From JABURQ01 sp029243145 (GTDB taxonomy: Bacteria > Planctomycetota > Planctomycetia > Planctomycetales > Planctomycetaceae): a stretch of DNA of 64,000 bases. The notes under the pieces were generated by a model that searched no databases, had not been told where the DNA came from, and saw nothing but the letters and a program-made list of their open reading frames with translations. The DNA is taken from the NCBI GenBank assembly GCA_965660145.1, contig CBFHYX010000005.1:186001-250000 (forward strand). The letters run 5' to 3'. Numbering within the stretch: position 1 is the first letter of the stretch; the number at the start of each line of letters is the position of its first letter. Shown piece by piece: positions 53,623 through 61,818 of the stretch. The position numbers and the translations under genes are program-made.

Positions 53623-54780
53623 ATGTTCCGATGCAGCGTAGCGTTCATGTTGCTGTCTACCTGTGCTTCCGCGCACTCAGCCAACCTTTCGGGTTTGGTC
53701 ATGGATGGGAGCAATGGCGTTCCTCTCGAGGGCGCAACCATCACGCTAAAAAATGCGGGACTCTCCGTGACAACTGACGCGGAGGGGCATTACAGCTTCG
53801 ATGGGACGTCCGCGGATTTGGTCACATTCAGCAAAGCCGGTTATGGCTCCGTTTCGCGAAACACCGAGTCGAATGGCGGAACTGAAAACGTGGTGCTTAC
53901 TCATGCGGGGAAGGTGACCTACGTCTGCACCACGGCGGATGCGAAAGGCCGATGGCAAATCGCCCGAACCGTGTACGACCCTGAAACCAAGAATTCGGAT
54001 ATCACCTACCTGACCGACACCACGCAGTGGAATTTCAAGCCCAACTTCAGTCCTGACGGCAGTAAAATTGCTTTCTTCAGACGCTATGCGGCTAACGGGC
54101 CATGTTGCGGCACATGGCTGTCTTCCGTTTGCGTCGTGAATGCCGATGGCAGCGGTCTCCACGAGATCATAGCCGGCGAGGAGAGCTTCAATACCGAACC
54201 CTACTGGACACGGGACGGATCGGAGCGGGTTAGCTTTAACCGCATGAATGTGAAGGATCGCGGGCCGCACTGGAACAATTTCGACGGACAGTCTGGTGCG
54301 GAACAAAGAATGGCTCCTTGGGGCTGGGTCAATCCACACTTGGCAGACGGGCGCGTCTTTATGCAACGCAGGGGAGATAGCTTTCTCGCCACGCCGACCG
54401 ATGGTGGCAAAGCCAATTACGTCCAGGTCCAACGCTCTGACGATAAGTTCATTCACAAGATCGCACTGTCCCGAGACGAAACAATGATCGCCTACCAGAA
54501 ATGGGTCGATTCGAGCCACAACATGTACAAAGGCGGGGTGATGGTCTATGCGAAATTTGATGCTTCCGTGCCTTCCATTACCGATGAAGTGGTCTTCGAT
54601 GAGTTGGATCCGTCCACCCAGGTCTGGTACGTTTCAATCTCAACGGATAACAAGTTTCTGCTCTTCGCCAAGGACGGAGCCATCATGCAGCACGATGTGG
54701 AGAACGGAACGACGACGAAGGTGTCGGCGGATTCGGATCCTTACAAGGCGTATCCCACTTACACGACGTTTGCGAAGTGA
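53623..54780 (+). CDS. Secreted protein with carboxypeptidase-like regulatory and TolB-like propeller domains
   Basis: Signal peptide about residues 1-19 (ending SAHS), a CarboxypepD_reg-like beta-sandwich (SGLVMDGSNGVPLEGATITLKNAG, about 22-95) and a TolB/WD40-type propeller with repeated DGSKIAFFRR, DGSERVSFNR and DNKFLLFAKDG blades. Probably a binding protein on the cell surface or periplasm; no catalytic site is seen. AGG lies nine bases before the ATG. Confidence 0.85.
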   Translation: MFRCSVAFMLLSTCASAHSANLSGLVMDGSNGVPLEGATITLKNAGLSVTTDAEGHYSFDGTSADLVTFSKAGYGSVSRNTESNGGTENVVLTHAGKVTYVCTTADAKGRWQIARTVYDPETKNSDITYLTDTTQWNFKPNFSPDGSKIAFFRRYAANGPCCGTWLSSVCVVNADGSGLHEIIAGEESFNTEPYWTRDGSERVSFNRMNVKDRGPHWNNFDGQSGAEQRMAPWGWVNPHLADGRVFMQRRGDSFLATPTDGGKANYVQVQRSDDKFIHKIALSRDETMIAYQKWVDSSHNMYKGGVMVYAKFDASVPSITDEVVFDELDPSTQVWYVSISTDNKFLLFAKDGAIMQHDVENGTTTKVSADSDPYKAYPTYTTFAK

Positions 54781-54901
54781 GGGGGTCAGGCCGCAGATCG
54801 GGGATGAAAACAATTTTGGACCACCCACATTCGGGAAGCCAATCGTTGAGCTGCTTCGGCGCAGTTTTCCGTTAGTCCGGTCCGAAATTCGAGGGAAGCT
54901 G

Positions 54902-54972
54902 CGTCGTAGCGATTTCACTAAGGCGCGCTGGGCGATGCAACCGCCAGCACGAAGCGTGACGGAGCTACGACG
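54902..54972. repeat. Nested hairpin with GATGCAACCG core, copy 1
   Basis: CGTCGTAGC (54902-54910) pairs with GCTACGACG (54964-54972), and inside this GCTGG...CCAGC surrounds the core GCGATGCAACCGC. A copy with other stems but the same core is at 56663-56695. The two lie on either side of the sulfatase gene. Confidence 0.7.
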
Positions 54973-55032
54973 TGTTAAAGGCCAGGTACGCACCCTTGCT
55001 GACAAACGAGCTTCGTAGGTCACTTCCCTTTG

Positions 55033-56496
55033 TCAATTGGTCACTGCTGGGTCCGGCGCGAGTGCAAATGATTCGGCGTCTTGGTCACCGGATGATGCGA
55101 TCCAATCCTTGAGGTAACGACGATGTCTATTGACCGTGTTGGCGTGTTCGGGTGCGGTAGCCAAGTTCTTCATTTCGCCCGGATCATCGCGCATGTTGAC
55201 GAGAGATTCTCGGAGGTCGCCTTCACGGTAAACACAGTACTTGAAATCTACGCTGCGAAGCATGCGGCCCGTGTGATTCTCCGTCACGATGTAGTCGCGC
55301 CAGTGATCGATGTCCCTTGACTCAGCGAGCGGTCGAAGGCTTTTCCCCGACAGACCTTTAGGAACTTCCACTCCGGCGTAGTCGCACACTGTGGGAAGTA
55401 GATCGAGCCCGCTGGAGATCAAGTTCGTGTCGACTTGATTGACGATAATGCCGTTGTATCGCATCAAGAACGGAACACGAACCGACTGTTCATAAAACCG
55501 GCCCTTCGATGCCAAGCGATGACATGCGTCCATATCTCCGTGATCACTGGTGAAAATGACGAGAGTCTCTTCATCTAACCCGTTTCGCTTGAGCGCATTT
55601 AGAATGCGGCCAATGTGTCGATCCACCTGCTCGGTGAGTCGGCAATAGATCCAGCGATATATCTGCCACTGGCGTTCGTCGTAGACCTTGCGCATCGTTC
55701 CCGCCGGTGTCACGGCGTTCACCTTGGAATAGAGTTCGATCGCATCGGGCTCAAGCTCAGGAATTCGAAAGTTGTCCGGCAGCGGTGGAAGTTGCTCAGT
55801 TTGCATTTCGGATGCCTGTTGAAAGAGATGTGCAACGCTCTGCTTTCCCTTGATCGACTTTCCTTTGTATGCGCTGTACGCGAAACAGATGTCGTGGGGA
55901 TTGATGAAGGAAGCGACGGCAAAGAACGGTCGGTCCCGCTTCCGCTCAATGAAATCAATGCACGCTCCCGGCAACGCATCGCGTTGATCCTTGAAATACT
56001 CGTCGTACCCGGCATCCAGTGGGTTCAATTCGGGACACATATGCACCTTGCCACCGTAGAACGTGTCGTATCCAGCTCGCTTGACGAGTTTTCCAAGGGA
56101 ATTGTTATCGACCTCCGCTGGAACGCGGGCCTTGAATCCGTTGTTCAGCACGCCGAGTCGACCGGCCATGACGCCAGTCGCCATGCTGATCCGGCTGGGG
56201 ACGCAGACGGGGTTGGTCACATAAGCGTTGGTAAACCGGATACCGTCTCGAGCCAAGCTGTCCATCGCCGGCGTGTTGAGGAACTTGTTGCCGGCGCAGC
56301 TCATCATCGCCGCATGCTGCTGATCGGTGATGATCAGCAAGATATTGGGCCGCCGTTCCTCCGCCCACGAACTCGTCAACGAAACAAGACAAATGACCGC
56401 TAGGCATCGAAATCTTGCGAAACAGAACAGAGTCAGGCGTAGTGCGTTCAAGAGGGACTCCGAGCATGGTCGTGCGTGCAAGAGTGATCGTGCCAT
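55033..56496 (-). CDS. Secreted sulfatase
   Basis: Type I sulfatase hydrolysing sulfate esters, probably of algal or other marine glycans. PNILLIITDQQHAAMMSCAG supplies metal-binding Asp; CVPSR in TNPVCVPSRISMATG is the Cys that a maturase converts to formylglycine; FTSDHGDMDACHRL and GKGRFYEQSVRVPF follow. Hydrophobic stretch CLAVICLVSLTSSWA serves as signal peptide. ATG 56496 is taken as start; ATG 56538 and GTG 56544 are upstream options. It is flanked by the GATGCAACCG hairpins. Confidence 0.9.
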   Translation of the reverse strand: MARSLLHARPCSESLLNALRLTLFCFARFRCLAVICLVSLTSSWAEERRPNILLIITDQQHAAMMSCAGNKFLNTPAMDSLARDGIRFTNAYVTNPVCVPSRISMATGVMAGRLGVLNNGFKARVPAEVDNNSLGKLVKRAGYDTFYGGKVHMCPELNPLDAGYDEYFKDQRDALPGACIDFIERKRDRPFFAVASFINPHDICFAYSAYKGKSIKGKQSVAHLFQQASEMQTEQLPPLPDNFRIPELEPDAIELYSKVNAVTPAGTMRKVYDERQWQIYRWIYCRLTEQVDRHIGRILNALKRNGLDEETLVIFTSDHGDMDACHRLASKGRFYEQSVRVPFLMRYNGIIVNQVDTNLISSGLDLLPTVCDYAGVEVPKGLSGKSLRPLAESRDIDHWRDYIVTENHTGRMLRSVDFKYCVYREGDLRESLVNMRDDPGEMKNLATAPEHANTVNRHRRYLKDWIASSGDQDAESFALAPDPAVTN

Positions 56497-56662
56497 ATTA
56501 TCCGAAAGCGGCCTGACGGAGTTGCACGGAGATGGCATACGCACTGATCGTCAGGTTGACATGGGTCAGACTCGGTCGATTCCTATGGCAGAGAGGAAAC
56601 TCGTCCTAAACTACGTGCACGTTTCCCTGAATTTGCAAAGACTGCAGCGAAGCAATTTCGCG

Positions 56663-56695
56663 AACTCGCGCTGGTCGATGCAACCGACGCGAGTT
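56663..56695. repeat. Nested hairpin with GATGCAACCG core, copy 2
   Basis: AACTCGCG (56663-56670) and CGCGAGTT (56688-56695) pair perfectly, with TCG/CGA around ATGCAAC inside. The core matches that at 54902-54972, whereas the stems differ and remain paired. The rest of 56497-56902 shows no gene. Confidence 0.7.
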
Positions 56696-56902
56696 AGAAA
56701 ACGAAATGTCAAGACTGTTAAGGCCGGTTTCGCACTATTGCCGTCTTCGACGATCTCGGCCATCCGTTCGCCGCTACGTGTATACACGGGAGTCGACGAA
56801 ATGAAGTTGAGACCGCTGAAACCGGTCCCCTCGGTGGGCTACGTTCGCTGCCAGAATGAGCTGTGGCGATTCACGAGACAGTACCTAACTAATGAATTTA
56901 TC

Positions 56903-57640
56903 TCATTTCCCTTTAGCTCGTCCTTGCCTAAAAAGCTCGAGGCGGTTGCCTAGGTTTGAGGTTTGTTTTTTGGGGCGGGTGACGGGGCCCTTATCGCCTA
57001 GGAGAATCATGTTGCGATATTCGTTGACTTGGCCATAGGCGTTTGAAGAGAGCATGAGGCGGGCATCAGGGTGGGCGTTTCGCACGATTGAACTGATGTC
57101 GTTAAAGGCGATGTTTTTGGCGGACAAAAGGGAGAGGGCTTTTTGCCAGGTGAGGCCGCCATCGGTGGAGTTGAAGTAGCCGACGTGTGAGCCTGCGTCG
57201 TTTTTGTAGCTGAGCAGAAGGCTGATGTGCGTTGGCGAGTGAACGACCATGTCGCCGTCATGATTTCTTTTATTGCCGGGCAGAACGGTGACGGGTTGTT
57301 GCCATTTGTCGCCGAGCCAGCGGTAGTAGCGGACTTGGCCTTTGTCGTGCCGAAAGAAGACGTGAGGGGCTCCGTTTTCATCGACCCGGCAAGTGCCGCG
57401 AGTGACCCGGCCGCCATGCGTGTCAAACATCATTGTATTTTCGTCGGCGTATTCTTTGCGGATCGGCATCGCGAGCGGCTTGCCGGGGGCGTTGGTCCAG
57501 GTAGCATCGGCGGTGTTCATCTGCATGTAGTACGTGTTGTAGCGATCGTTGGTGTGGCGGCCACGTTTGTTGCAAGGATGATAAACATACGAGGCGGTGA
57601 TCGTGTCGCCCTGGCCCTTCTCGAACCAGGCGTACCACAC
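56903..57640 (-). pseudogene. 3' part of a BNR-repeat (sialidase-like propeller) gene
   Basis: The frame encodes 245 residues of a BNR-type propeller (YYMQMNTADATWTNAPGKPL, GAPHVFFRHDKGQVRYYRW, HVGYFNSTDGGLTWQKALS). It begins inside a blade (RFVWYAWFEKG) with only a GTG available and no signal peptide, whereas exported relatives have about 200 more N-terminal residues. Upstream the frame meets a terminator of the opposite strand (57649-57682) and a stop at 57695. So the 5' end has been lost, probably through a rearrangement. Confidence 0.7.
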
Positions 57641-58182
57641 AAAACGCGAAGAGCCGGGTGAGACACTCTCCCGGCTTTTTTTGTAGATTGTTGCTTAACC
57701 CCTCGTACTCGTGCTCGAGTACAGATCACTATCAAGCAAACAATATAGCCTCTATTTCTAAGCGTTCTCTGCGGTGCAATACGACTCACTGCTCGATATT
57801 TCCACAACTTCGAACGCCAGCCAATATTCATCAATCCCTTATTGCTCATACCAACCAAAGTCGATTGGGTTGCGACAACGCTTCACTGACTCTGCCCATC
57901 CACGCCATCAGTCTTCTCTCCGGCTGAGTTCGCGGCCATTGTCGGCGGGTCATCGAAGAACAATCAGACATGTTGGCCTTGTCCGTAAAATTGTCTTTAC
58001 AAAAACAGTGACAATGATTCACTGGGGACAGCCTTTATCTTACCTGACTTCATGAGAGGTTACCCGGTCATTTTTTGGCCAGGTCGCAAGTGAACAAGAA
58101 GCGCAAGAGAAATGCTCTTCGCATGTTGCGTGGTTGAGAATCAAACGGAAAGTCAGTGCGGGAGCGTGACCGCCACAAAATG
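57641..58182. other. Gene-free stretch
   Basis: Besides the terminator at 57649-57682 nothing is recognised. It may be the remains of the lost 5' part of the BNR gene or neighbouring DNA. Confidence 0.5.
57649..57682 (+). terminator. Orphan rho-independent terminator on the plus strand
   Basis: AGCCGGG (57652-57658) pairs with CCCGGCT (57670-57676), extended by three more pairs, and is followed by seven T. No plus-strand gene ends here, so it is a displaced terminator facing the truncated BNR gene. Confidence 0.8.
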
Positions 58183-58983
58183 TTATTGCAATTTCCTCAC
58201 GTCTTCGGGAGTCATCTTCACTTCGCCAGCAATAATCTGATCGGCCAACGTTTCAGCCAGAGGTGAGATCACACTGAAATGATCGTGTCCCGGAACTTTG
58301 TGAAATTGAATCTTCGGATTCTTATTACTATCGGCCATAACTTGGGCAGCTTCCCAATTCCCCTGTTCGGCCCCTTCAAAGACATACATTGGGGACTCCA
58401 CGCAATGCAACCAAAGCATTGGAGATCGTACCGCAATTTCGTCTTCGTTGTTAATATCGCAGTAAACGTATTCCCCTCCATATTGCTGAGCTGCGGCAAC
58501 CGGACCGAGTGAGAATATCGCAGGATATCGATTTGTGCATTCACCAACGAGCATCACCATCGTTCCTCCTGTACTGTGTCCTCCTAGGTAGATTTGTTCC
58601 GAATCAACATAAGGCAATGAGGCCAGGTAATCAGTCGCTGCCAAAATGTCGTCGACCTCACCCAGAAACCCTTCACGACGACCATGATTATCGTTCCCAC
58701 CCCGTTGCGAAGGAAACATCGTGACGATACCGGCCTTAGGAAATGCGGACACCGACTGATCATTGCTGCGTGGATTGGGAGTCCAAACGTCTCCAATCCA
58801 GTTATTATCTCCTCCAGTGATCCAAACGATGGCGGGGTGTTTTTGTCCGTCTCCCGGATCTTTGGTCAGATACGCTGCCAGTTGGCCAACAGGGGACTGA
58901 TATTGAATCAATTCAAAATCGCTATCCTGGGGAGGAACATCGGCAGAGCCATGATTTTCACCCGACTTTGTGATTTGTGTCAC
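58183..58983 (-). CDS. Alpha/beta hydrolase domain, probably the main part of a broken lipoprotein gene
   Basis: A 266-residue frame from GTG 58983 encodes a prolyl-oligopeptidase/dienelactone-type hydrolase: AIVWITGGDNN (oxyanion region), GHSTGG with the nucleophile Ser (near 144), and GHDHFS with the catalytic His. Upstream and in the same frame lies a TAA at 58999 and, beyond it, a lipoprotein signal peptide (58999-59130). Read through the TAA the whole is one lipoprotein hydrolase (58183-59130); relatives have a continuous LxEARxGF-like segment here. So this is either a pseudogene or a product reinitiated without its signal. Confidence 0.82.
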   Translation of the reverse strand: MTQITKSGENHGSADVPPQDSDFELIQYQSPVGQLAAYLTKDPGDGQKHPAIVWITGGDNNWIGDVWTPNPRSNDQSVSAFPKAGIVTMFPSQRGGNDNHGRREGFLGEVDDILAATDYLASLPYVDSEQIYLGGHSTGGTMVMLVGECTNRYPAIFSLGPVAAAQQYGGEYVYCDINNEDEIAVRSPMLWLHCVESPMYVFEGAEQGNWEAAQVMADSNKNPKIQFHKVPGHDHFSVISPLAETLADQIIAGEVKMTPEDVRKLQ

Positions 58984-58998
58984 AAACCCTTCTCTCGC

Positions 58999-59130
58999 TT
59001 AAAGCAATGTCTGAGAATCCGTCGTTGAGCTTCCGAGCGGAGTCGAAAGTGTTTCGGGAGTCGAGACAGTTGTTGGGTCCAAATCGCACCCCATAAACAA
59101 GAGGGCGGTCAGGATAAAAATAATCCGCAT
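58999..59130 (-). CDS. Lipoprotein signal peptide and linker, in frame with the hydrolase at 58183
   Basis: MRIIFILTALLFMGCDLDP followed by a Ser/Thr-rich linker of about 24 residues, then TAA. GGAG lies five bases before the ATG. The Cys in LFMGC fits a lipobox. The frame resumes as AREGFVTQITKSG behind the TAA, so the stop appears to be a nonsense change (for example of GAA or CAA). Alone the 43-residue product would be a useless stub. Confidence 0.65.
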   Translation of the reverse strand: MRIIFILTALLFMGCDLDPTTVSTPETLSTPLGSSTTDSQTLL

Positions 59131-59218
59131 GGTAACTCCAAGGAAAAGAGAATATCACACCAAGATTTTTGACTATATCGACACTGTTGAGAGGAGTACA
59201 GTTTAAACCTTCAACTCA

Positions 59219-59671
59219 TCAACCACGTAAGTTGTCCAAATCACTTTCCACAACTTTGCGATCGTCGGCGTCTTCGATCTGACTCGCAAACTCAGTTGCC
59301 TGTTGCAAATGTGATGCGAAGTTCGCGTGATCGCCGGCAACTCGATAACCTCGAGCCAGTGCTTCGTGAGCACAGGCCAGATTAAAGACGGATTCACCCG
59401 CTGAACTCAAACACTTCTGTGCCCAGCATACAGATTCGGCCCCGTTATTTAAGACGCTATAGGCTCGCGACACTTGCCAATATCCCACTGACCTGTTCTC
59501 AGGCGTGCAATCGGGCCGTTGAGTCCAATGGAAGAGCGAGGCTAACGCATGCAGCAGCATCTGTTCGTCATCTTCGACTGTCCGATCCTGCTGGTCGAGA
59601 TAGGACCACGTCTTGTTGAAATACTCCACCGCCATCCATTTGTGTGCAGCTGCTTGTTCAGTTTCGTTCAT
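59219..59671 (-). CDS. Hypothetical helical protein
   Basis: A 150-residue, mostly helical protein rich in Ala, Glu and Gln, with TPR-like spacing (YWQVSRAYSVLNNGAESVCWAQKCLSSAGE, AHEALARGYRVAGDHANFASHLQQA). No catalytic motif or signal peptide. AAGG lies seven bases before the ATG. The function is unknown; a scaffold or partner role would fit TPR-like proteins. Confidence 0.8.
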   Translation of the reverse strand: MNETEQAAAHKWMAVEYFNKTWSYLDQQDRTVEDDEQMLLHALASLFHWTQRPDCTPENRSVGYWQVSRAYSVLNNGAESVCWAQKCLSSAGESVFNLACAHEALARGYRVAGDHANFASHLQQATEFASQIEDADDRKVVESDLDNLRG

Positions 59672-59711
59672 TCTGTTGCCTTGAGAATATTGTTATTGAA
59701 CAATTAACCAT

Positions 59712-60098
59712 TCAATCATCAGCGAACTCTCTTCCCAACTTTCGATCAACAATAAATCCAATGCACATTGAGGGCAAATAGATGACTAATCCAAACATGA
59801 TGAAATAAAGCAGGAATCGAAGCCACAGTTCACCGCCCACGATCCCAAGTTTTCTGAGTCCAACTTCGCTCAACATAGGTATGCCGAGTCCAGCAATGTA
59901 AGCGGCTAGATTCTTCCTTATTTGAAACTGCAACAACAGCTCAAGTCGCCTTTTTTCGCGCTCAACCCGTTCGACTGGTATCTGATGATTCTGACAGAAT
60001 TCTGCGAATTTCAGTTCATCATCGATTAATCCACGATCACATTGCGTCTGCAGTAAATTTTCTCCCCGCAAGCGGCACAACGACCACATGATGGGCAA
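59712..60098 (-). CDS. Membrane protein frame, probable second half of a frameshifted zinc-ribbon gene
   Basis: The 128-residue frame has a basic helical segment (RVEREKRRLELLLQFQIRKN), then hydrophobic stretches (LWLRFLLYFIMFGLVIYLPSMCIGF). Its first 20 or so residues (MPIMWSLCRLRG...) overlap the zinc-ribbon frame at 60026-60175 and look like the wrong frame. From CDRGLIDDELKF on it reads as the natural continuation of that frame. Confidence 0.65.
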   Translation of the reverse strand: MPIMWSLCRLRGENLLQTQCDRGLIDDELKFAEFCQNHQIPVERVEREKRRLELLLQFQIRKNLAAYIAGLGIPMLSEVGLRKLGIVGGELWLRFLLYFIMFGLVIYLPSMCIGFIVDRKLGREFADD

Positions 60099-60175
60099 GG
60101 CGATCCATCAATGGGCCGAATAGATTGTTGGCAACCAAGACAGAGCATGTATTTGGTCTCGGGATCACGCGTCAT
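60026..60175 (-). CDS. Zinc-ribbon N-terminus, probably joined to the membrane protein at 59712 by a lost frame
   Basis: ATG 60175 overlaps the stop of the upstream decarboxylase gene as ATGA, which supports a real, coupled start. It reads MTRDPETKYMLCLGC, then CPSCGRCAACGEKIYCRR, a set of CxxC knuckles, and soon stops at 60026. Near 60042 removing two bases (or adding one) would restore YCRRC and continue into DRGLIDDEL in the next gene, giving two neat CxxC pairs followed by a membrane helix. So this is probably one gene with a frameshift. Confidence 0.62.
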   Translation of the reverse strand: MTRDPETKYMLCLGCQQSIRPIDGSPCPSCGRCAACGEKIYCRRNVIVD

Positions 60176-61812
60176 TTCACCACTTCGCGCGCTCGCCAGA
60201 TCGATTTCAACACTTCGTCAACATGATGTTCATCGGCAAACGGACTCAGCAAATACGATTTGAGAGCGTTGATTGGTTCGCCAGTATCGGATTCGCGATA
60301 ACAATCGGTCATGGAAATCACGACTCCCTGCCCAGTCAGCGCTTCAGATTGCATCTGCTCAAAGATGCGTCGATTATAGTCGTTGTACTCGCGCAGTTTG
60401 TTTGTGAACTTCGGGTCTTTCAATTCTCTCTCGTGAACCTCGAACGTATCGACACTTTCCGGGTAGACTCGAAACAAAGTTACCGGGCCGAAGTTATCGC
60501 CATTCAAAACGGTGGTGGCCGAGTGACCTTTGAGATGATCGCGTAGATGCTCGGCCAACGTGACGACATGCCCCAATAACGAGCGCAGGCCGTTCTTACC
60601 AAGGAGTTTCAAACTGGCGAAGGCCGACATCGGACCTGCCGCGCTGCGAGAGGTTTCGAGAGAGTACCGACCGGGATGATATTCGCCCGATTGAAAGAGA
60701 TAAGGAGTCTCATCCTGCCCCCGAGATACGAGAGCCAAGTCGTCCGCATTTTTCGTGAGGAACAGACTCGAGACATAAGGCGTGTAGCCGGTCTTATGAA
60801 AGTCGATACCGGTGGAGTCGGCCTTGGAGATATGCTTGATGCGACGCACAGTTCCCGCTAATGCACGGACCGTTCGATTCGCAAAATTGAGCGGATTTTG
60901 CTCAAACGAATAATCGTGGAACACCGACCAAGCCCAACCGATCACAGCATCGGCGTGAATGTGGGGGATGTAATCAAGTCGAAATTCATCCACCATGCGA
61001 TCCCGAATTTCAATCACTTCTTCGAGATCATCGAGGCCGAAATGATCGGTCGTCCCCATCGTGGCCACGATGCCGGCCACTTTTTTGTTCTGTTTGAGCA
61101 GATCTCGCAACTGAGATTCCAGCAAGCACGTACGAATTTCATTTTCAGGATTCGCAGGTATCTCAATGACTTGATCGCTACCAATTCCCATCCACTGCGC
61201 GACCGTGCGGACGGCGTAATGAGCGCGTTCCGAACACAGAATATAAGCGGGTTCGGTCAATCCGGTTTTACCTGTCTCTGGACACGCTTTTTCCAAACCC
61301 AGTTTTAAGCCGTAAAGTAGCGTTCCCGTCCCACCAAAAGTGAACAGGCCGCCGACTTTTTCAGAATCGAAACCCAGAAGATCGGCCGTCATCGCGATGG
61401 TTTCAATTTCGCTGAGAACGATTCGTTGCGCCGATTCTTCACTCGCCATGTTGGCATTATAAATCGTCGGCAATAACCCTCCAATGATCGATGGAATGGA
61501 CGGAGGGGGAATCACATTGATCTGTGATTTCGGATGTCCCCAAATGAACATGCCGTTCAAATGTTCGACAAGTTCCTTAGAAACCTGCTCGACAGTCGAT
61601 GATTCGTCGGCGACGCGCTGCAGTTTCGCCGCGTCGTAATCCAATTCTCCCGGCGTACCGAGCATGGGTGCCTGGGACTTCAGATCGTCGACCTGATCGA
61701 GCGCCCGCATAAACGAATACGCGAAGTAGGCATCATGAACCCGGTCGGAGACCGGTTGCGGAAATGATTGCCGAAGTTCTTGGACGATATGATGGTAATT
61801 GGATGCGGTCAT
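60172..61812 (-). CDS. PLP-dependent group II decarboxylase-like enzyme
   Basis: The 546 residues have a fold-type I PLP domain of the glutamate/tyrosine/aromatic decarboxylase family: GLFTFGGTGTLLYGLK for phosphate binding, CSERAHYAV with the ring-stacking His, HIHADAVIGWAW with the pyridine Asp and DFHKTGYTPYVS with the Schiff-base Lys near 338. The length suits group II decarboxylases with an extra C-terminal part. The exact substrate is not evident. It is six bases downstream of the Gfo/Idh/MocA gene. Confidence 0.9.
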   Translation of the reverse strand: MTASNYHHIVQELRQSFPQPVSDRVHDAYFAYSFMRALDQVDDLKSQAPMLGTPGELDYDAAKLQRVADESSTVEQVSKELVEHLNGMFIWGHPKSQINVIPPPSIPSIIGGLLPTIYNANMASEESAQRIVLSEIETIAMTADLLGFDSEKVGGLFTFGGTGTLLYGLKLGLEKACPETGKTGLTEPAYILCSERAHYAVRTVAQWMGIGSDQVIEIPANPENEIRTCLLESQLRDLLKQNKKVAGIVATMGTTDHFGLDDLEEVIEIRDRMVDEFRLDYIPHIHADAVIGWAWSVFHDYSFEQNPLNFANRTVRALAGTVRRIKHISKADSTGIDFHKTGYTPYVSSLFLTKNADDLALVSRGQDETPYLFQSGEYHPGRYSLETSRSAAGPMSAFASLKLLGKNGLRSLLGHVVTLAEHLRDHLKGHSATTVLNGDNFGPVTLFRVYPESVDTFEVHERELKDPKFTNKLREYNDYNRRIFEQMQSEALTGQGVVISMTDCYRESDTGEPINALKSYLLSPFADEHHVDEVLKSIWRAREVVK

Positions 61813-61818
61813 TTTGAA

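Noticed and set aside
54902..56695. Integron attC sites around the sulfatase
   Set aside because: The hairpins lack GTTRRRY/RYYYAAC core sites, and no integrase is seen.
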